Assembly: GCF_007741535.1 (NCBI RefSeq)
Contig: NZ_CP036525.1
Span: forward strand, 5,208,001-5,272,000
Direction: 5' to 3'
DNA from: Rubripirellula lacrimiformis
GTDB taxonomy: Bacteria > Planctomycetota > Planctomycetia > Pirellulales > Pirellulaceae
DNA length: 64,000 bases
Every line of letters starts with the position of its first letter. Positions within the stretch are counted from its first letter, which is position 1. The position numbers and the translations under genes are program-made. Below are positions 26,366 to 36,052 of this stretch, in pieces. Under the pieces are notes generated by a model that saw nothing but the letters and a program-made list of their open reading frames with translations, had not been told where the DNA came from and did not search any database.

Positions 26366-28321
26366 ATGGCACTTCTACCAATCTCGGCGACTCGAACCAG
26401 CACCCCGCTTTCGAATCAACGGCTGTTGTTCCAACTGAACAACGACCAGCTAGCGATCCAGCGTCAATACGACCAACTCAGCACCGGTCAACGGGTATTG
26501 AGTCTGTCGGACGATCCGGCCGCAGCCAACCGCGCGATCACCTTGCATCGCAGCATCGACAACAGCAATCAGTTGGTCCGAAACGCGACCAGCACACGCA
26601 GCTTTTATCAGGCAGCCGACGATTCGTTGGCACAGATCGACAACGCTCTGATCGAAGCTCGCGGGGCCGCCGTGCTGGGTGCCCAAAACGTGATTTCCGA
26701 CGACGAACGTGCGGCCCTGGGCGCAACGTTGCAGCAGACGATCGACCGAGTCGTGGCAGCCGGAAATTCGATGTTCCGCGATCACCAACAACTGGGCGGC
26801 TTTCTGAATTCCGCCAGTTCGTTCAATTACGATCAAAAAGACATCGTTTTTAGCGGAAAAAGTGCGATCGGCCGAACGGAGATCGGTGCGGGGACGCCCG
26901 CCGAAATCAACCTGACCGCCAACGCAGCCCTGGGTGCCAACGCGGTCATCGTCGACGGCACATCGCTGGACGCCGCCCTGGACGCCGATTCGCGGTTGGT
27001 CGACCTGCGACAAGGCCGCGGCGTGGTACCGGGCGAGATCAGGTTGTCGGGCGGTGGCAACTGGGTCGACCTAGACCTCAGCAACGCAGCGACCATCGGT
27101 GACGTCGTCGAACTGATCTCCACCATCAAACTGGATGATCGCCCTGTCGTCGCATCGCTGACCAATGATGGTATCCGCATCGAATACCAAGATGGGCTGG
27201 GCGGAACGCTAGCAATCGCCGATGGTGTCGGCAGCACCATGGCTGCAGAGCTAGCGATCAGCAACCCGACCGGAGTTCAAGCTCCGCCAATTATCGGCGA
27301 TCGCCTGTCCCCGCGGGTAACGTCGGCGACGAAGATATCGGACCTGGCCAACGGGGCCGGGTTGGACCTGTCCGACGGTATCCAAATCATCCAAGGCGAC
27401 AAGACGTTCACCGTCAACTTCGACGGTGCCGAGGACCTCAGCGACGTGCTGATTGCGATCAACCGCAGCGGCGCGGACGTGACGGCCGAACTGGATCAAG
27501 CCGAAGGCCGCATCGTGCTGCGGTCCCAGCGGATGGGCGTCGACTATTCGATCGGCGAAAATGGTGGCGACACGGCCGCCGCACTGGGCATTCGATCAGC
27601 CGACACCACCACATCCTTGGCTTCGCTGGGGCGTGACCGTGGGCTAGCTCTGAATCCGAACTCATCCGATCTAACCATTATCCGCCCCGATGGCGTGGAA
27701 TTGGAATTCGATCTGGAGGGTGCCGAGACGATCGCGGATGTGATCGATCTGATTCGCAACCACCCACAAAACCAAGACACCCGCCGCGTTTTGGTGGATC
27801 TGAACGATTTTGGCAACGGATTGCAACTGAAGGCGCCCCCCGGAGCGGGAGCTTTGACGGTCACGCAAACCGCGGTGTCCAACGCCGGTACGCGATTGGG
27901 GCTGATCCCGCTGGGGCAAAACACCAGTTCGGGCGGCGTCGTCGGTTCGGTCGACACGATCGTGGGCGAGGATTATGCCACGCGAGATGCCGGCGGGGCC
28001 CTGGACACGCTTTTGCGTCTGCAGCGGGCGGTCGAGTCCGGTGACGGGCCCGAGATCGAACGATTGCAGGCCAAGCTGGACATCGATCTGGACCGTGCTT
28101 CAAGAGTTCGCGGCAAGGTGGGCGTCTGGACTCAGAATCTGGACCAACTGCAAGAGACCACCGAAACGCGGGTGATCCAGTTGCGAGCCCAGCTATCCGA
28201 AGAGATCGATGCCGACCTGACCGAGGTGATCAGCGAACTGGGGCAGCGTCAGGTGTCGTTGGAAGCATCGCTGCGGATCATCGGACAAACGGCCAGCATG
28301 ACCGTGCTGAACTATTTGTAA
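26366..28321 (+). CDS. flgL: Flagellar hook-associated protein FlgL, enlarged
   Basis: A 651-residue FlgL/flagellin-family protein that joins hook and filament. The N-terminal D0/D1 helices are typical: NNDQLAIQRQYDQLSTGQRVLSLSDDPAAANRAI, then SFYQAADDSLAQIDNALIEARG. The C-terminal D1/D0 part (LQETTETRVIQLRAQLSEEIDADLTEVISELGQRQVSLEAS) ends in a hydrophobic tail. Ordinary FlgL has about 300-400 residues; the extra middle part consists of several beta-rich segments with repeated 'LADGVG/ISDLANG' style turns that resemble the flagellin-IN insert repeated about four times. No flagellin gene is in the window. It leads the flgL-fliW-csrA set. Confidence 0.92.
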   Translation: MALLPISATRTSTPLSNQRLLFQLNNDQLAIQRQYDQLSTGQRVLSLSDDPAAANRAITLHRSIDNSNQLVRNATSTRSFYQAADDSLAQIDNALIEARGAAVLGAQNVISDDERAALGATLQQTIDRVVAAGNSMFRDHQQLGGFLNSASSFNYDQKDIVFSGKSAIGRTEIGAGTPAEINLTANAALGANAVIVDGTSLDAALDADSRLVDLRQGRGVVPGEIRLSGGGNWVDLDLSNAATIGDVVELISTIKLDDRPVVASLTNDGIRIEYQDGLGGTLAIADGVGSTMAAELAISNPTGVQAPPIIGDRLSPRVTSATKISDLANGAGLDLSDGIQIIQGDKTFTVNFDGAEDLSDVLIAINRSGADVTAELDQAEGRIVLRSQRMGVDYSIGENGGDTAAALGIRSADTTTSLASLGRDRGLALNPNSSDLTIIRPDGVELEFDLEGAETIADVIDLIRNHPQNQDTRRVLVDLNDFGNGLQLKAPPGAGALTVTQTAVSNAGTRLGLIPLGQNTSSGGVVGSVDTIVGEDYATRDAGGALDTLLRLQRAVESGDGPEIERLQAKLDIDLDRASRVRGKVGVWTQNLDQLQETTETRVIQLRAQLSEEIDADLTEVISELGQRQVSLEASLRIIGQTASMTVLNYL

Positions 28322-28492
28322 CGATTTTGTCGATTGCTCCGCCCATGCGGCCGATGAATAAAAAGACGGGATAGCATCGTCTCCAATTTCGGACGACGCG
28401 AACGCTTTCGGGCGGATCGATCGAAATCCCGCAACGCGACTGGACGGATTCAATTCCGGCTAGTTTTAACTGTTTCATTGGGAACTTCGGCC

Positions 28493-28954
28493 ATGCGGAT
28501 CGACACGCAACGCTTCGGCACTCTTCGTCTGAATGCCAACCAACTCTTCCTGTTTCCACAGGGATTGATAGGGATGGAAACGCTGCGTCAGTGGGCATTG
28601 TTGCCCGATCCGCAGAATGCTTCTGTGGCTTGGCTGCAGAGTGCGTCACGCGGTGACCGGGCGATCGCATTGGTCAGCCCGCGAGCATTCTTCGAGGATT
28701 ATCGGGTCCACGTCACCCGCCGGGAACTGGCGTGTTTGCACATGCAGCCGGGTGCCGAAATGTATGTCATGACGACCGTTTCAGGGCACGTCGGCAAACT
28801 GACGACCAACCTGCGTTCACCGCTGCTACTGAACCTTAGCCGCCGCTTAGGGTGTCAGGTCATCACCAGCGACGAACAACCCATCCAACGATCGCTGCCG
28901 CTGGCTCAGGCCGCCGCCGATTCGATGGTTCAGTCTTTGCGGAAAGCCGCGTAA
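28493..28954 (+). CDS. fliW: Flagellar assembly factor FliW
   Basis: A 153-residue FliW. This family binds flagellin and the allosteric site of CsrA, forming the three-part switch that couples filament protein level to CsrA repression. Conserved blocks are [22 protein letters not shown], the central ALVSPRAFF with the usual aromatic/acidic run, and [25 protein letters not shown] 28493 is chosen; an in-frame TTG 15 bp earlier is possible. It lies between flgL and csrA, the arrangement typical of this control loop. Confidence 0.93.
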   Translation: MRIDTQRFGTLRLNANQLFLFPQGLIGMETLRQWALLPDPQNASVAWLQSASRGDRAIALVSPRAFFEDYRVHVTRRELACLHMQPGAEMYVMTTVSGHVGKLTTNLRSPLLLNLSRRLGCQVITSDEQPIQRSLPLAQAAADSMVQSLRKAA

Positions 28955-29186
28955 GCGGATCGACCGGCGCCGCTATGCGTCGGTGGGTCAGCCGGTACGA
29001 TCGGCATTGGTGGACTTCGCGACCGCCACTTCAATTTGTCACTCAGGGTGGTCGATGAATCCCTTGTCGAGAGGTTGCTGCGACTTCTGAAAGCAGCCCT
29101 CGATAAGAATCACTATCAACCTTGGGGGCGATTGTACGCTGCCCAAAGCGAAATCCCTTCCCCCCAAAGATCACCACGAGGACAAC

Positions 29187-29411
29187 ATGCTCGTCCTTTC
29201 CAGGCACCGCGACGAAAGCATCATGATTGGCGACGATGTCGTGGTGACCATCGTTGACATCCGAGGCGACAAAGTTCGTCTGGGCATCGAAGCACCACAA
29301 TCGATCCCCGTTCACCGGCAAGAAGTCTACGATGCGATTCAGCGGGAAAACCGCCGAGCCACCCAGACTGGCACCGGTGCAACCAAAGACGTCCAGCCGC
29401 CCAAAGGCTGA
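29187..29411 (+). CDS. csrA: Carbon storage regulator CsrA
   Basis: A 74-residue RNA-binding protein that represses translation by covering GGA motifs in mRNA leaders. The sequence starts [20 protein letters not shown] and continues with the beta-strands [27 protein letters not shown], which carry the RNA-binding LTR-like and basic residues, followed by a short extended tail. A GAGGACA site precedes the ATG. FliW upstream probably antagonises it, so flagellar assembly and CsrA activity are linked at this locus. Confidence 0.97.
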   Translation: MLVLSRHRDESIMIGDDVVVTIVDIRGDKVRLGIEAPQSIPVHRQEVYDAIQRENRRATQTGTGATKDVQPPKG

Positions 29412-29421
29412 AACGTTAGCG

Positions 29422-29450
29422 GTCCAGCCAAGCTTGATTGCAGGCTGGAC
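29422..29450 (+). terminator. Hairpin downstream of csrA
   Basis: GTCCAGCC (29422-29429) pairs exactly with GGCTGGAC (29443-29450) about 10 bp after the csrA stop. No T run follows, so it may be a Rho-dependent or RNA-stabilising stem rather than a classical terminator. Confidence 0.45.
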
Positions 29451-29826
29451 ATGACAATCGGTCGCAGCGAGAGCCGTCAACCGTTTGTTGAAGCAACATC
29501 CCCATGTGCAAGCCACGGATCCTAGCGGTCCAAGCCGCTGGTATACCGGGATGTTGCCCTCAGTGTCGAATCCAACCGATCCGGCACATTCAACCAACCG
29601 TCAACGGCTTTGGGCGACCCTTCGTCCCAAGCAACCACGATGACGCGCCCTCGCATCCCGCCGGCGCTGTCATCGCAACCACAATCCGCTGCACTCACCA
29701 CGCAATGGATCCCCACCCCGATCGCCCGACGTGGATTTCGCCCGAAATCTCAATTGCGCAGCGGTTGCCCCCAACAAGATCCAACGCTTCACCAGCGTCT
29801 ACATCCTTGGGCAATCGCGGCCCCGA
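29451..29826. other. Intergenic region after csrA
   Basis: About 375 bp between csrA and the end of the GT39-type gene. Open frames exist on both strands but have no recognisable content or good ribosome-binding sites. No repeat was seen. Confidence 0.5.
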
Positions 29827-31557
29827 TCAATACGTCAGATCGGGCAATTCGGCAATTCGATGCACCGGGCGACGTCCGTCGGGATATCCGGTCACGGGAA
29901 CATCGACTCCCGGCGGCAACTCCCCGCTCTTGATCGCTGTCCCCATTCCGGCTACTTCGCAGAAGCGAAAATGAGTCGTGTCGCCCGAACCGTACTGGTA
30001 CCGGATGTCGACGTCGTGCCAACGCGTATCGATGGCTGCCAGTGTCGTTTCGACCGACTGACTTAGCCGTCGCAGTCCGCCCTGGCCATCACCGTCGCTT
30101 TTGCGATCGACAACCAACAGAATTCGGTCGGTGTCTTTGGGGGGGAAACTTAGTCCCGCCGGACGCCGAAACGGAAGATCGCTGATCGTGATCACCGGCA
30201 TGTCCGGAAAGTGCGCCCGCAGATTTCCGGCGAATCGAATGTTCGATGCCGCAATCATGTCGGGCTGCGGATGAATCCGCTTGATCTCTTCGGCAACCGT
30301 ATCAAACGGCATGTTCAGCCACGAATAGTCACCTCGCACCGACGCGGTCAGCGGTCGTCCAACCACGACGGCAAGAACCACTAGTGCCAAGCATCCCGTG
30401 GTGATGCCCAATCGCCCACCACCGATGTCAAAGGTGCGAACGTCGTTGCCCTGTGGCCGAAGTCCGCGGATGTGACTGCGACTGAAAAATCGCATCACCA
30501 GATACACAGGCAGCAGGAACAGATAGGGCTGCAGCCAATGATTTTTGGTGTCAATCGCGTTGCCCGACGCAGCCAAGATCAACATGATCGCTGCGACGCC
30601 AATCATGGTCCGTTCGACCAAGCACGTGACATCGTCGGCCAGCACATTTGCAATCGCGTCAGCCAAACGCTTGGGTTTTTCGTTCACCGGTTCGGGCAGT
30701 GAATTCCGAACGCGAAACCAGCGTGGAAACAGCCGCTCGCGGAACGCGATGGAAAACAAGATGCAGGTCGCCGAACAAGTCGAAAATGTCGAACCCGCAA
30801 GCGCTAGCAATCCCAACTCGATCCTTCGTCCAAGCGAAAGCGGCTCGCTAGGCAACAACTGCTCCATGGCCTTCGACGACGCCGTTTCCAGGTGCTCCAT
30901 CGCCCACAGGTAGTGCGGCGCGATGCAGACGAGGGCAATGGCGATCGCGGCCACGATCCGAGTGTCCAACAATCGGGCCCGAAACGAATCGATCGACAAG
31001 GCTGCCCCCATGAAGGCAACCAAAATGACAGCAAAGTTGTATTTGAACAGCAAACCGGCCGCGGTCGCAAAACCGATCGCCAAATATCCGGCCATGCTAG
31101 GTCGTTGGCGAACGTTGACAATCGCCCAAAACAACCAAGTGGCTGCAAAAAGTGCGGCAACGGTGTGCGATAGATCTCGGTGGCTTTCCCATGCGATCTG
31201 GGGCATCGTCAACATGGCTGCCGACGCAGCGATCCCGGTCACCCGATTCCCAGTCGCCCGGCCAACCGCACCATAGACGCACAGGTAGGTCAACAACAGG
31301 AACAGGTTCTTCAGCAGCGGCAGAGCCAATGCCGCCTGGCCAATCGTGTCCAGAATCGGTGTCTGCAGCCACGTGTACAGCGGCGGTTGGCCGTTGTATC
31401 CGACGTGCCACCACTGAGAAAGATAGACCTGTTCCGCTTCGTCAAATGTCAACGACGATGACAGCGAAGCACGCACGATTACGTGCAGTGCAAAATACCC
31501 CACCAAAACAGCCGGATATCGATAGGGAGTTGCCGCCAACCAACGCAAAGGGTTCAT
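29827..31557 (-). CDS. Polyprenyl-phosphate glycosyltransferase, GT39/ArnT-like membrane protein
   Basis: A 576-residue multi-pass membrane protein of the PMT_2 superfamily, with about ten hydrophobic helices. The first loop contains the family's acidic motif, here LTFDEAEQVYLSQWWHVGYNGQPPLYTWL, whose Asp-Glu is thought to be catalytic. These enzymes take sugars from a lipid carrier such as undecaprenyl-phosphate sugar and place them on lipids or proteins at the outer face of the cytoplasmic membrane. Its ATG overlaps the stop of the GT2 gene (ATGA arrangement), so the GT2 product is likely to supply the lipid-linked donor. Confidence 0.85.
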   Translation of the reverse strand: MNPLRWLAATPYRYPAVLVGYFALHVIVRASLSSSLTFDEAEQVYLSQWWHVGYNGQPPLYTWLQTPILDTIGQAALALPLLKNLFLLLTYLCVYGAVGRATGNRVTGIAASAAMLTMPQIAWESHRDLSHTVAALFAATWLFWAIVNVRQRPSMAGYLAIGFATAAGLLFKYNFAVILVAFMGAALSIDSFRARLLDTRIVAAIAIALVCIAPHYLWAMEHLETASSKAMEQLLPSEPLSLGRRIELGLLALAGSTFSTCSATCILFSIAFRERLFPRWFRVRNSLPEPVNEKPKRLADAIANVLADDVTCLVERTMIGVAAIMLILAASGNAIDTKNHWLQPYLFLLPVYLVMRFFSRSHIRGLRPQGNDVRTFDIGGGRLGITTGCLALVVLAVVVGRPLTASVRGDYSWLNMPFDTVAEEIKRIHPQPDMIAASNIRFAGNLRAHFPDMPVITISDLPFRRPAGLSFPPKDTDRILLVVDRKSDGDGQGGLRRLSQSVETTLAAIDTRWHDVDIRYQYGSGDTTHFRFCEVAGMGTAIKSGELPPGVDVPVTGYPDGRRPVHRIAELPDLTY

Positions 31558-32654
31558 GCCGCATTTCGCCGATAGGGGGCCAGAATCGATGGAGACGCTT
31601 GTTCGGCGTCATCGAAATTTGTGTGCTCTTGTCGAACGATGTAGTTGCCTTGGCCCGGAAGTTCCATATAGATCCGGGAAACCATCTCGGCCAAAATTCC
31701 GATCGCGATCAACTGCACCGCCGTGCACAGAGCGAAGGCACCGACGATCAGCATCGGCCGATTGCCAATGTCTTGACCAAGCCCGAATTTGGCGAATCCA
31801 ACGATCGACAACATGGCCGTTCCGATCGCCGCTAGGACCAATCCGATCGATCCAAAGAAGTGACCAGGACGTGCCCGGTATCGCATGAAGAACAACACCG
31901 AAAGTAGATCCAACACGACGCGAAAGGTTCGTGAAATCCCGTACTTGGACTGTCCGAATTGGCGAGCATGGTGACGAACACCGATTTCGCCGATGCGGTC
32001 CGGCGATGTGATTTTTGCGACCCAGGCTGGGATGAAGCGATGCATTTCGCCCACCAATTGAACATCACGGATCACTTCACCGCGATAGATTTTAAGGCTG
32101 CAGCCATAGTCGGAAATCTTGACTCCCGTGACTCGCGATATCAGCCGGTTGGCGATCCAGGAGGGGATTTTTCGCAATAGGAACGCGTCTTTGCGTCGTT
32201 CGCGGCGACCGCACAGCAGATCCAACCCGTTGTCTTCGAGATGCTGGACCATGCGTGGGATATCAGCGGGATCGTTTTGCAGATCCCCGTCGATGGTGGC
32301 GACAATTCGTCCCCGCGAGGCATCGATTCCGGCCTGCATCGCCGCGGTTTGACCGAAGTTTCTTCGCAAGGAGACCACACGAGTCTCGGTGGCAACCGAT
32401 TCGCTGACCTTGGCGGCTACGGCGTAAGTTCCGTCCGTACTGCCGTCATCGACCAACACGATTTCGGCGCGACCCACCGACTTCGCAGCCGACGTCAAAG
32501 CAGCCTCGATCTGTGCGACCAGCGGGCCCACGGATTCGGATTCGTTGTACAGCGGAACGATAATCGAAAGGTCAACCACATCCGACGATTTAGCGGCTAG
32601 GACGTCGTCGCCCGGTGTGTTTGCGGCCAAAGTTTTGTTGTCCAAATCGCTCAT
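31554..32654 (-). CDS. GT2 polyprenyl-phosphate glycosyltransferase (ArnC/GtrB/DPM1-like)
   Basis: A 366-residue enzyme. The GT-A fold begins with LSIIVPLYNESESV at about residue 28, continues with VLVDDGSTDGT and the metal-binding DGDLQNDP (DxD type), and the HARQFGQSKYGISR acceptor block. Two C-terminal membrane helices (FGSIGLVLAAIGTAMLSIVGF and MLIVGAFALCTAVQLIAIGILA) anchor it, as in GtrB and ArnC. It would transfer a sugar from a nucleotide donor to undecaprenyl phosphate. ATG 32654 is chosen because homology begins within 30 residues; a longer frame lacks support. It is followed with a 4-bp overlap by the GT39-like gene. Confidence 0.93.
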   Translation of the reverse strand: MSDLDNKTLAANTPGDDVLAAKSSDVVDLSIIVPLYNESESVGPLVAQIEAALTSAAKSVGRAEIVLVDDGSTDGTYAVAAKVSESVATETRVVSLRRNFGQTAAMQAGIDASRGRIVATIDGDLQNDPADIPRMVQHLEDNGLDLLCGRRERRKDAFLLRKIPSWIANRLISRVTGVKISDYGCSLKIYRGEVIRDVQLVGEMHRFIPAWVAKITSPDRIGEIGVRHHARQFGQSKYGISRTFRVVLDLLSVLFFMRYRARPGHFFGSIGLVLAAIGTAMLSIVGFAKFGLGQDIGNRPMLIVGAFALCTAVQLIAIGILAEMVSRIYMELPGQGNYIVRQEHTNFDDAEQASPSILAPYRRNAA

Positions 32655-33042
32655 GGGGTTTCGTCTGGGATCAGCCGTTCTCGGATCGTTTGTTGTCTTG
32701 TCGGGCCGGGTCACGGGCGATACTTGGGGGGAACTCGGGTGGCGGGACGCGGGTGTCTTCGTCCGGTCGATATCAAAAACCTGTTTCACACGGCAAGACC
32801 ACCCCGTCCGGTTCCCCCCATCCCAGCAATCGCAGCCATCCCCCAAACCCACCCGCGGGAATCGCATTCGTAGGACCACCCGGAAATCAAATTCGCCACA
32901 GTTCCCTTCCACACCACAGGGCATTCTGGCGAAGTCCACTACGGCATGGGGGATTCGACATTGGGATGGAGTTCGAGAAAGTTTCCGATTTTCTGGTAAC
33001 AATGGGCAGCCACACTCGGGTTGCTGGTAGGAGAACACTGAT
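32655..33042. other. Divergent intergenic region, GT2 / ECF sigma
   Basis: About 390 bp expected to hold promoters for both directions. The ECF gene may respond to its own sigma factor, but no ECF-type -35 element (for example GGAAC or AAC near -35) could be assigned with confidence. Confidence 0.5.
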
Positions 33043-33636
33043 TTGCAAGGTCCAGAAACACGTCCGACTTTCATTGGCAACCTAGCCAATCCGGCTTGCG
33101 AGCAAGCTTGGAACGAATTCGTGCGTCTGTACCGCGACATCATTTACCGGGTGGCACGCTCTAGAGGGCTGCAAAATGCCGATGCCGAAGACGTCACCCA
33201 GGAAGTGTTTGCGATCGTCAGCCGGAAAGTCGAATCCTTTGACTGCTCGGCTGCGGGCTCGTTTCGCGGATGGCTCCGCAAACTGGCTCGGGATACCGCC
33301 ATCGATCGACTTCGACAGCCCCAGCATGACGTGGGTTCCGGCGACAGCCAGATGCGGCAAGCACTGGAACAACGCCTGACACCGGACGACACGGCCACGC
33401 TTTGGAATGTGGAAGTCAAACGCGAGCAGTTGTTGCGAGCGTGCGACCACATCCGCGATCAATTCTCTGAATCCGTATGGCAGTCATTTTGGTTGACTGC
33501 CATTGAACACCAATCGATCCCGTCGGCTGCGAAGCAGTTGGGAAAATCCGAGGGCTCCGTACGCGTCGCTCGCTGTCGCGTCATGGCCCGTTTAAAGAGA
33601 GAGGTTGATTCCGATGATCGCTCGCTTTCACTATGA
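33043..33636 (+). CDS. ECF-type RNA polymerase sigma factor
   Basis: A 197-residue sigma-70 family ECF factor. Region 2 shows FVRLYRDIIYRVARSRGLQNADAEDVTQEVF (the polymerase-binding 2.2 and the -10-binding 2.3/2.4), and SFRGWLRKLARDTAIDRLR follows. Region 4 shows VWQSFWLTAIEHQSIPSAAKQLGKSEGSVRVARCRVMARLKRE, a helix-turn-helix for the -35 element. The start is TTG 33043, with GGTAGGAG about 10 bp upstream; no ATG or GTG upstream keeps homology. It overlaps the kinase gene by 23 bp and is probably controlled by it. Confidence 0.93.
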   Translation: MQGPETRPTFIGNLANPACEQAWNEFVRLYRDIIYRVARSRGLQNADAEDVTQEVFAIVSRKVESFDCSAAGSFRGWLRKLARDTAIDRLRQPQHDVGSGDSQMRQALEQRLTPDDTATLWNVEVKREQLLRACDHIRDQFSESVWQSFWLTAIEHQSIPSAAKQLGKSEGSVRVARCRVMARLKREVDSDDRSLSL

Positions 33637-35977
33637 CCGCAGCCAGTTGCAAGCTTTTCTGGACCAGGATCCGTCGGCTGACCCCGCGGAGATTCAGTCA
33701 CACATCGAATCGTGCGCCGACTGCCAAGCCGAACTAGAAACGATCGCCCAAGCCGACTTTGATTGGGAACAAGCGACTCGGCTACTAAGAGTCGATCCAA
33801 CGTCGCTGACAAATTCCTTTGACCAACCGATGGAACTGGACGACATCCCTGGCTTCCTTGAACCCAGCGACCACCCCGGTTCACTCGGTCGGTTCGCTCG
33901 CTACGAGGTGCTAGAAATCTTGGGCCGCGGTGGCATGGGGATCGTCATGCGTGGATACGACACATCACTCAATCGCCATTCGGCGGTCAAGGTGTTGGCA
34001 CCGGAACTGGCCACCAGTGCGGCGGCAAGAATGCGATTCTCGCGAGAAGCCAAGAGTGCCGCCGCCGTCGTGCATCCGCACGTCGTTCCGATCCAAACCG
34101 TTGACGAACACAACGGAATCCCCTACTTGGTGATGCCGGTCGTGGAAGGCAACAGCGTTGACGCCAGGGTGCGCAGCGTGGGACCACTGACGGTCATCGA
34201 AACCGTCCGAATCGCATCGCAAGTCGCCGAAGGATTGGCGGCCGCACACGAACAAGGCCTGGTCCACCGGGACATCAAACCCGCCAACGTGTTGTTGGAA
34301 AACGGGGTCGAACGCGTCCAAATCACCGATTTTGGGCTCGCTCGCGCCGTCGACGACGCCAGCATGACTCGCAGCGGCGTCATCGCCGGAACACCGCAGT
34401 ACATGTCGCCCGAACAAGCTCATGGCGATTCCATCGACCATCGCAGCGATCTGTTCTCGCTGGGCAGCCTGATCTATTTCATGCTGACCGGGCGAAGCCC
34501 GTTTCGCAGCGAGACCACAATGGGCGTGCTGAACCGGATCGTGAACGACCAGCCGCGACGGCTGCGCAGCATCAATGCCGACGTCCCCGAGTGGCTGGAA
34601 CAGATCGTCACCAAACTGCTGGCCAAATCACCCGACGAGCGTTTTCAGAACGCGTTGCAGGTCGCCGAAGTGCTGCAACAATGGCACGCCCATTTGCAAA
34701 CGCCGGATGCGGTCCCAGAACCGACAACGACCGATCTTCCCGGTCTCCCGGCGCCCGTTTCGGATGGTGGAAACCGATGGCCACCCCGGAACAGGCTTGT
34801 CGCCGCAGCCGCGGCCGCCTTCTTCGCAATCTTTGGCACGATCATTTACCTAGAAACCAGCAAAGGCACGCTTCGGATCGAAAGCAATTCAAACGCCCAG
34901 GTCCCAATCGTCATTCGGCAGGATGGCAACGTCGTGCAAGAATTCACAGTCACCCAAGATGGAACCACCACCCGATTGCGAGCCGGAAAGTACTCGATCG
35001 AATCCAAGGCGGACGACCAATCCATCACGCTGCAGAACAATCAAGTCACGATCCAGTCCGGCGGCCGGTGGGTGGCACGTATCGCGATGCAGGAACCGCC
35101 GGAATCAGTCTTCGAAAGCCGTGACCCCAGCATCATCCGCCAAGCTGCGGCGGAGGACACCCGAGACGGGAACTACGAAGCGTCGCTGGACAAAATTCTG
35201 TGGTGCTGGGAAAACGGCGTCGAAGCCAACTCGGCCTGGTACGCCGTCCGTCGATCATTCTTGCTGTCGGATTGGCTGGATCTTGCCGACTCGTATCCCA
35301 CCGCACTGCAGAAATTGAAATCGATCCAAGACGAACTCCAGCAACAGATCACCGCGAAAGATCAACATCGAGTCTCCGAGGACGACTTCGCTGATTTCGC
35401 ATCCATCAACCGCGTGCTTCGTGAAGAGCAACGCACAATCGAGGTATACGACCAACTGGACCCGCGCGATCAAGCACGCGTGAAGTACTACTTGCCAAAG
35501 CCCCTTTCATCCGACGGGTCCGATGGGGCCGAACAAATCGCGGGCGCCGACCAGGACGATCAACCGCGGCAACCAGTCGAGGCGAAGCCACTTGATCGTC
35601 TTCGAGATTGGATTGAAACGCTGCCCGGCGGGTTCAACGATCCACCCAAGATCTCTCCTTTCACGCGGATGCAGTTCGACGACGAACGAGTCATCGTGAC
35701 CATGGATTCCAAGACGTACGAATTGCTTGGCATCGACCATTTCCTGATCCAGGAATTGATCCAAAAAACCCGTGATCACTACGACCAGAAATGGAAGAAA
35801 CGGTTGAGCGAGGACTTGGTCGAAGTTCTGTGGCACCTAGGACACATCCCCGGCCAGAATGTCGAACTGCGTCTCAAGCCGATCGATAGCGATCAGGAAA
35901 TCACGATCCCACACGCCCCGATGACCAAGAAAAATCGCAGCGAACTGTACCGCGACAACGATCACAACCAACCCTGA
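33614..35977 (+). CDS. Ser/Thr protein kinase with N-terminal zinc-finger (anti-sigma-type) motif
   Basis: A 787-residue membrane protein. The N-terminus has HIESCADC (H30, C34, C37), the HxxxCxxC arrangement of zf-HC2 zinc-binding anti-sigma domains. A Hanks kinase follows (about 95-360): GRGGMGIV, ATP-lysine K126, HRDIKPAN at H218-D220-K222, DFG D239. A Pro-rich linker precedes one membrane helix (about 394-414). The outer part of about 370 residues starts with a PEGA-like beta segment (LETSKGTLRIESNS) and has no named fold after that. It probably binds the overlapping ECF factor and releases it on an external signal, by analogy with ECF/kinase pairs described in Planctomycetes. Confidence 0.92.
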   Translation: MIARFHYDRSQLQAFLDQDPSADPAEIQSHIESCADCQAELETIAQADFDWEQATRLLRVDPTSLTNSFDQPMELDDIPGFLEPSDHPGSLGRFARYEVLEILGRGGMGIVMRGYDTSLNRHSAVKVLAPELATSAAARMRFSREAKSAAAVVHPHVVPIQTVDEHNGIPYLVMPVVEGNSVDARVRSVGPLTVIETVRIASQVAEGLAAAHEQGLVHRDIKPANVLLENGVERVQITDFGLARAVDDASMTRSGVIAGTPQYMSPEQAHGDSIDHRSDLFSLGSLIYFMLTGRSPFRSETTMGVLNRIVNDQPRRLRSINADVPEWLEQIVTKLLAKSPDERFQNALQVAEVLQQWHAHLQTPDAVPEPTTTDLPGLPAPVSDGGNRWPPRNRLVAAAAAAFFAIFGTIIYLETSKGTLRIESNSNAQVPIVIRQDGNVVQEFTVTQDGTTTRLRAGKYSIESKADDQSITLQNNQVTIQSGGRWVARIAMQEPPESVFESRDPSIIRQAAAEDTRDGNYEASLDKILWCWENGVEANSAWYAVRRSFLLSDWLDLADSYPTALQKLKSIQDELQQQITAKDQHRVSEDDFADFASINRVLREEQRTIEVYDQLDPRDQARVKYYLPKPLSSDGSDGAEQIAGADQDDQPRQPVEAKPLDRLRDWIETLPGGFNDPPKISPFTRMQFDDERVIVTMDSKTYELLGIDHFLIQELIQKTRDHYDQKWKKRLSEDLVEVLWHLGHIPGQNVELRLKPIDSDQEITIPHAPMTKKNRSELYRDNDHNQP

Positions 35978-36052
35978 TCGTCGCGGCCTTCACCCGTCGT
36001 GGGATTCGCCAGAACGCCCCGTGCACGATTCCGTAGTGGGACGCGGGTGCAA

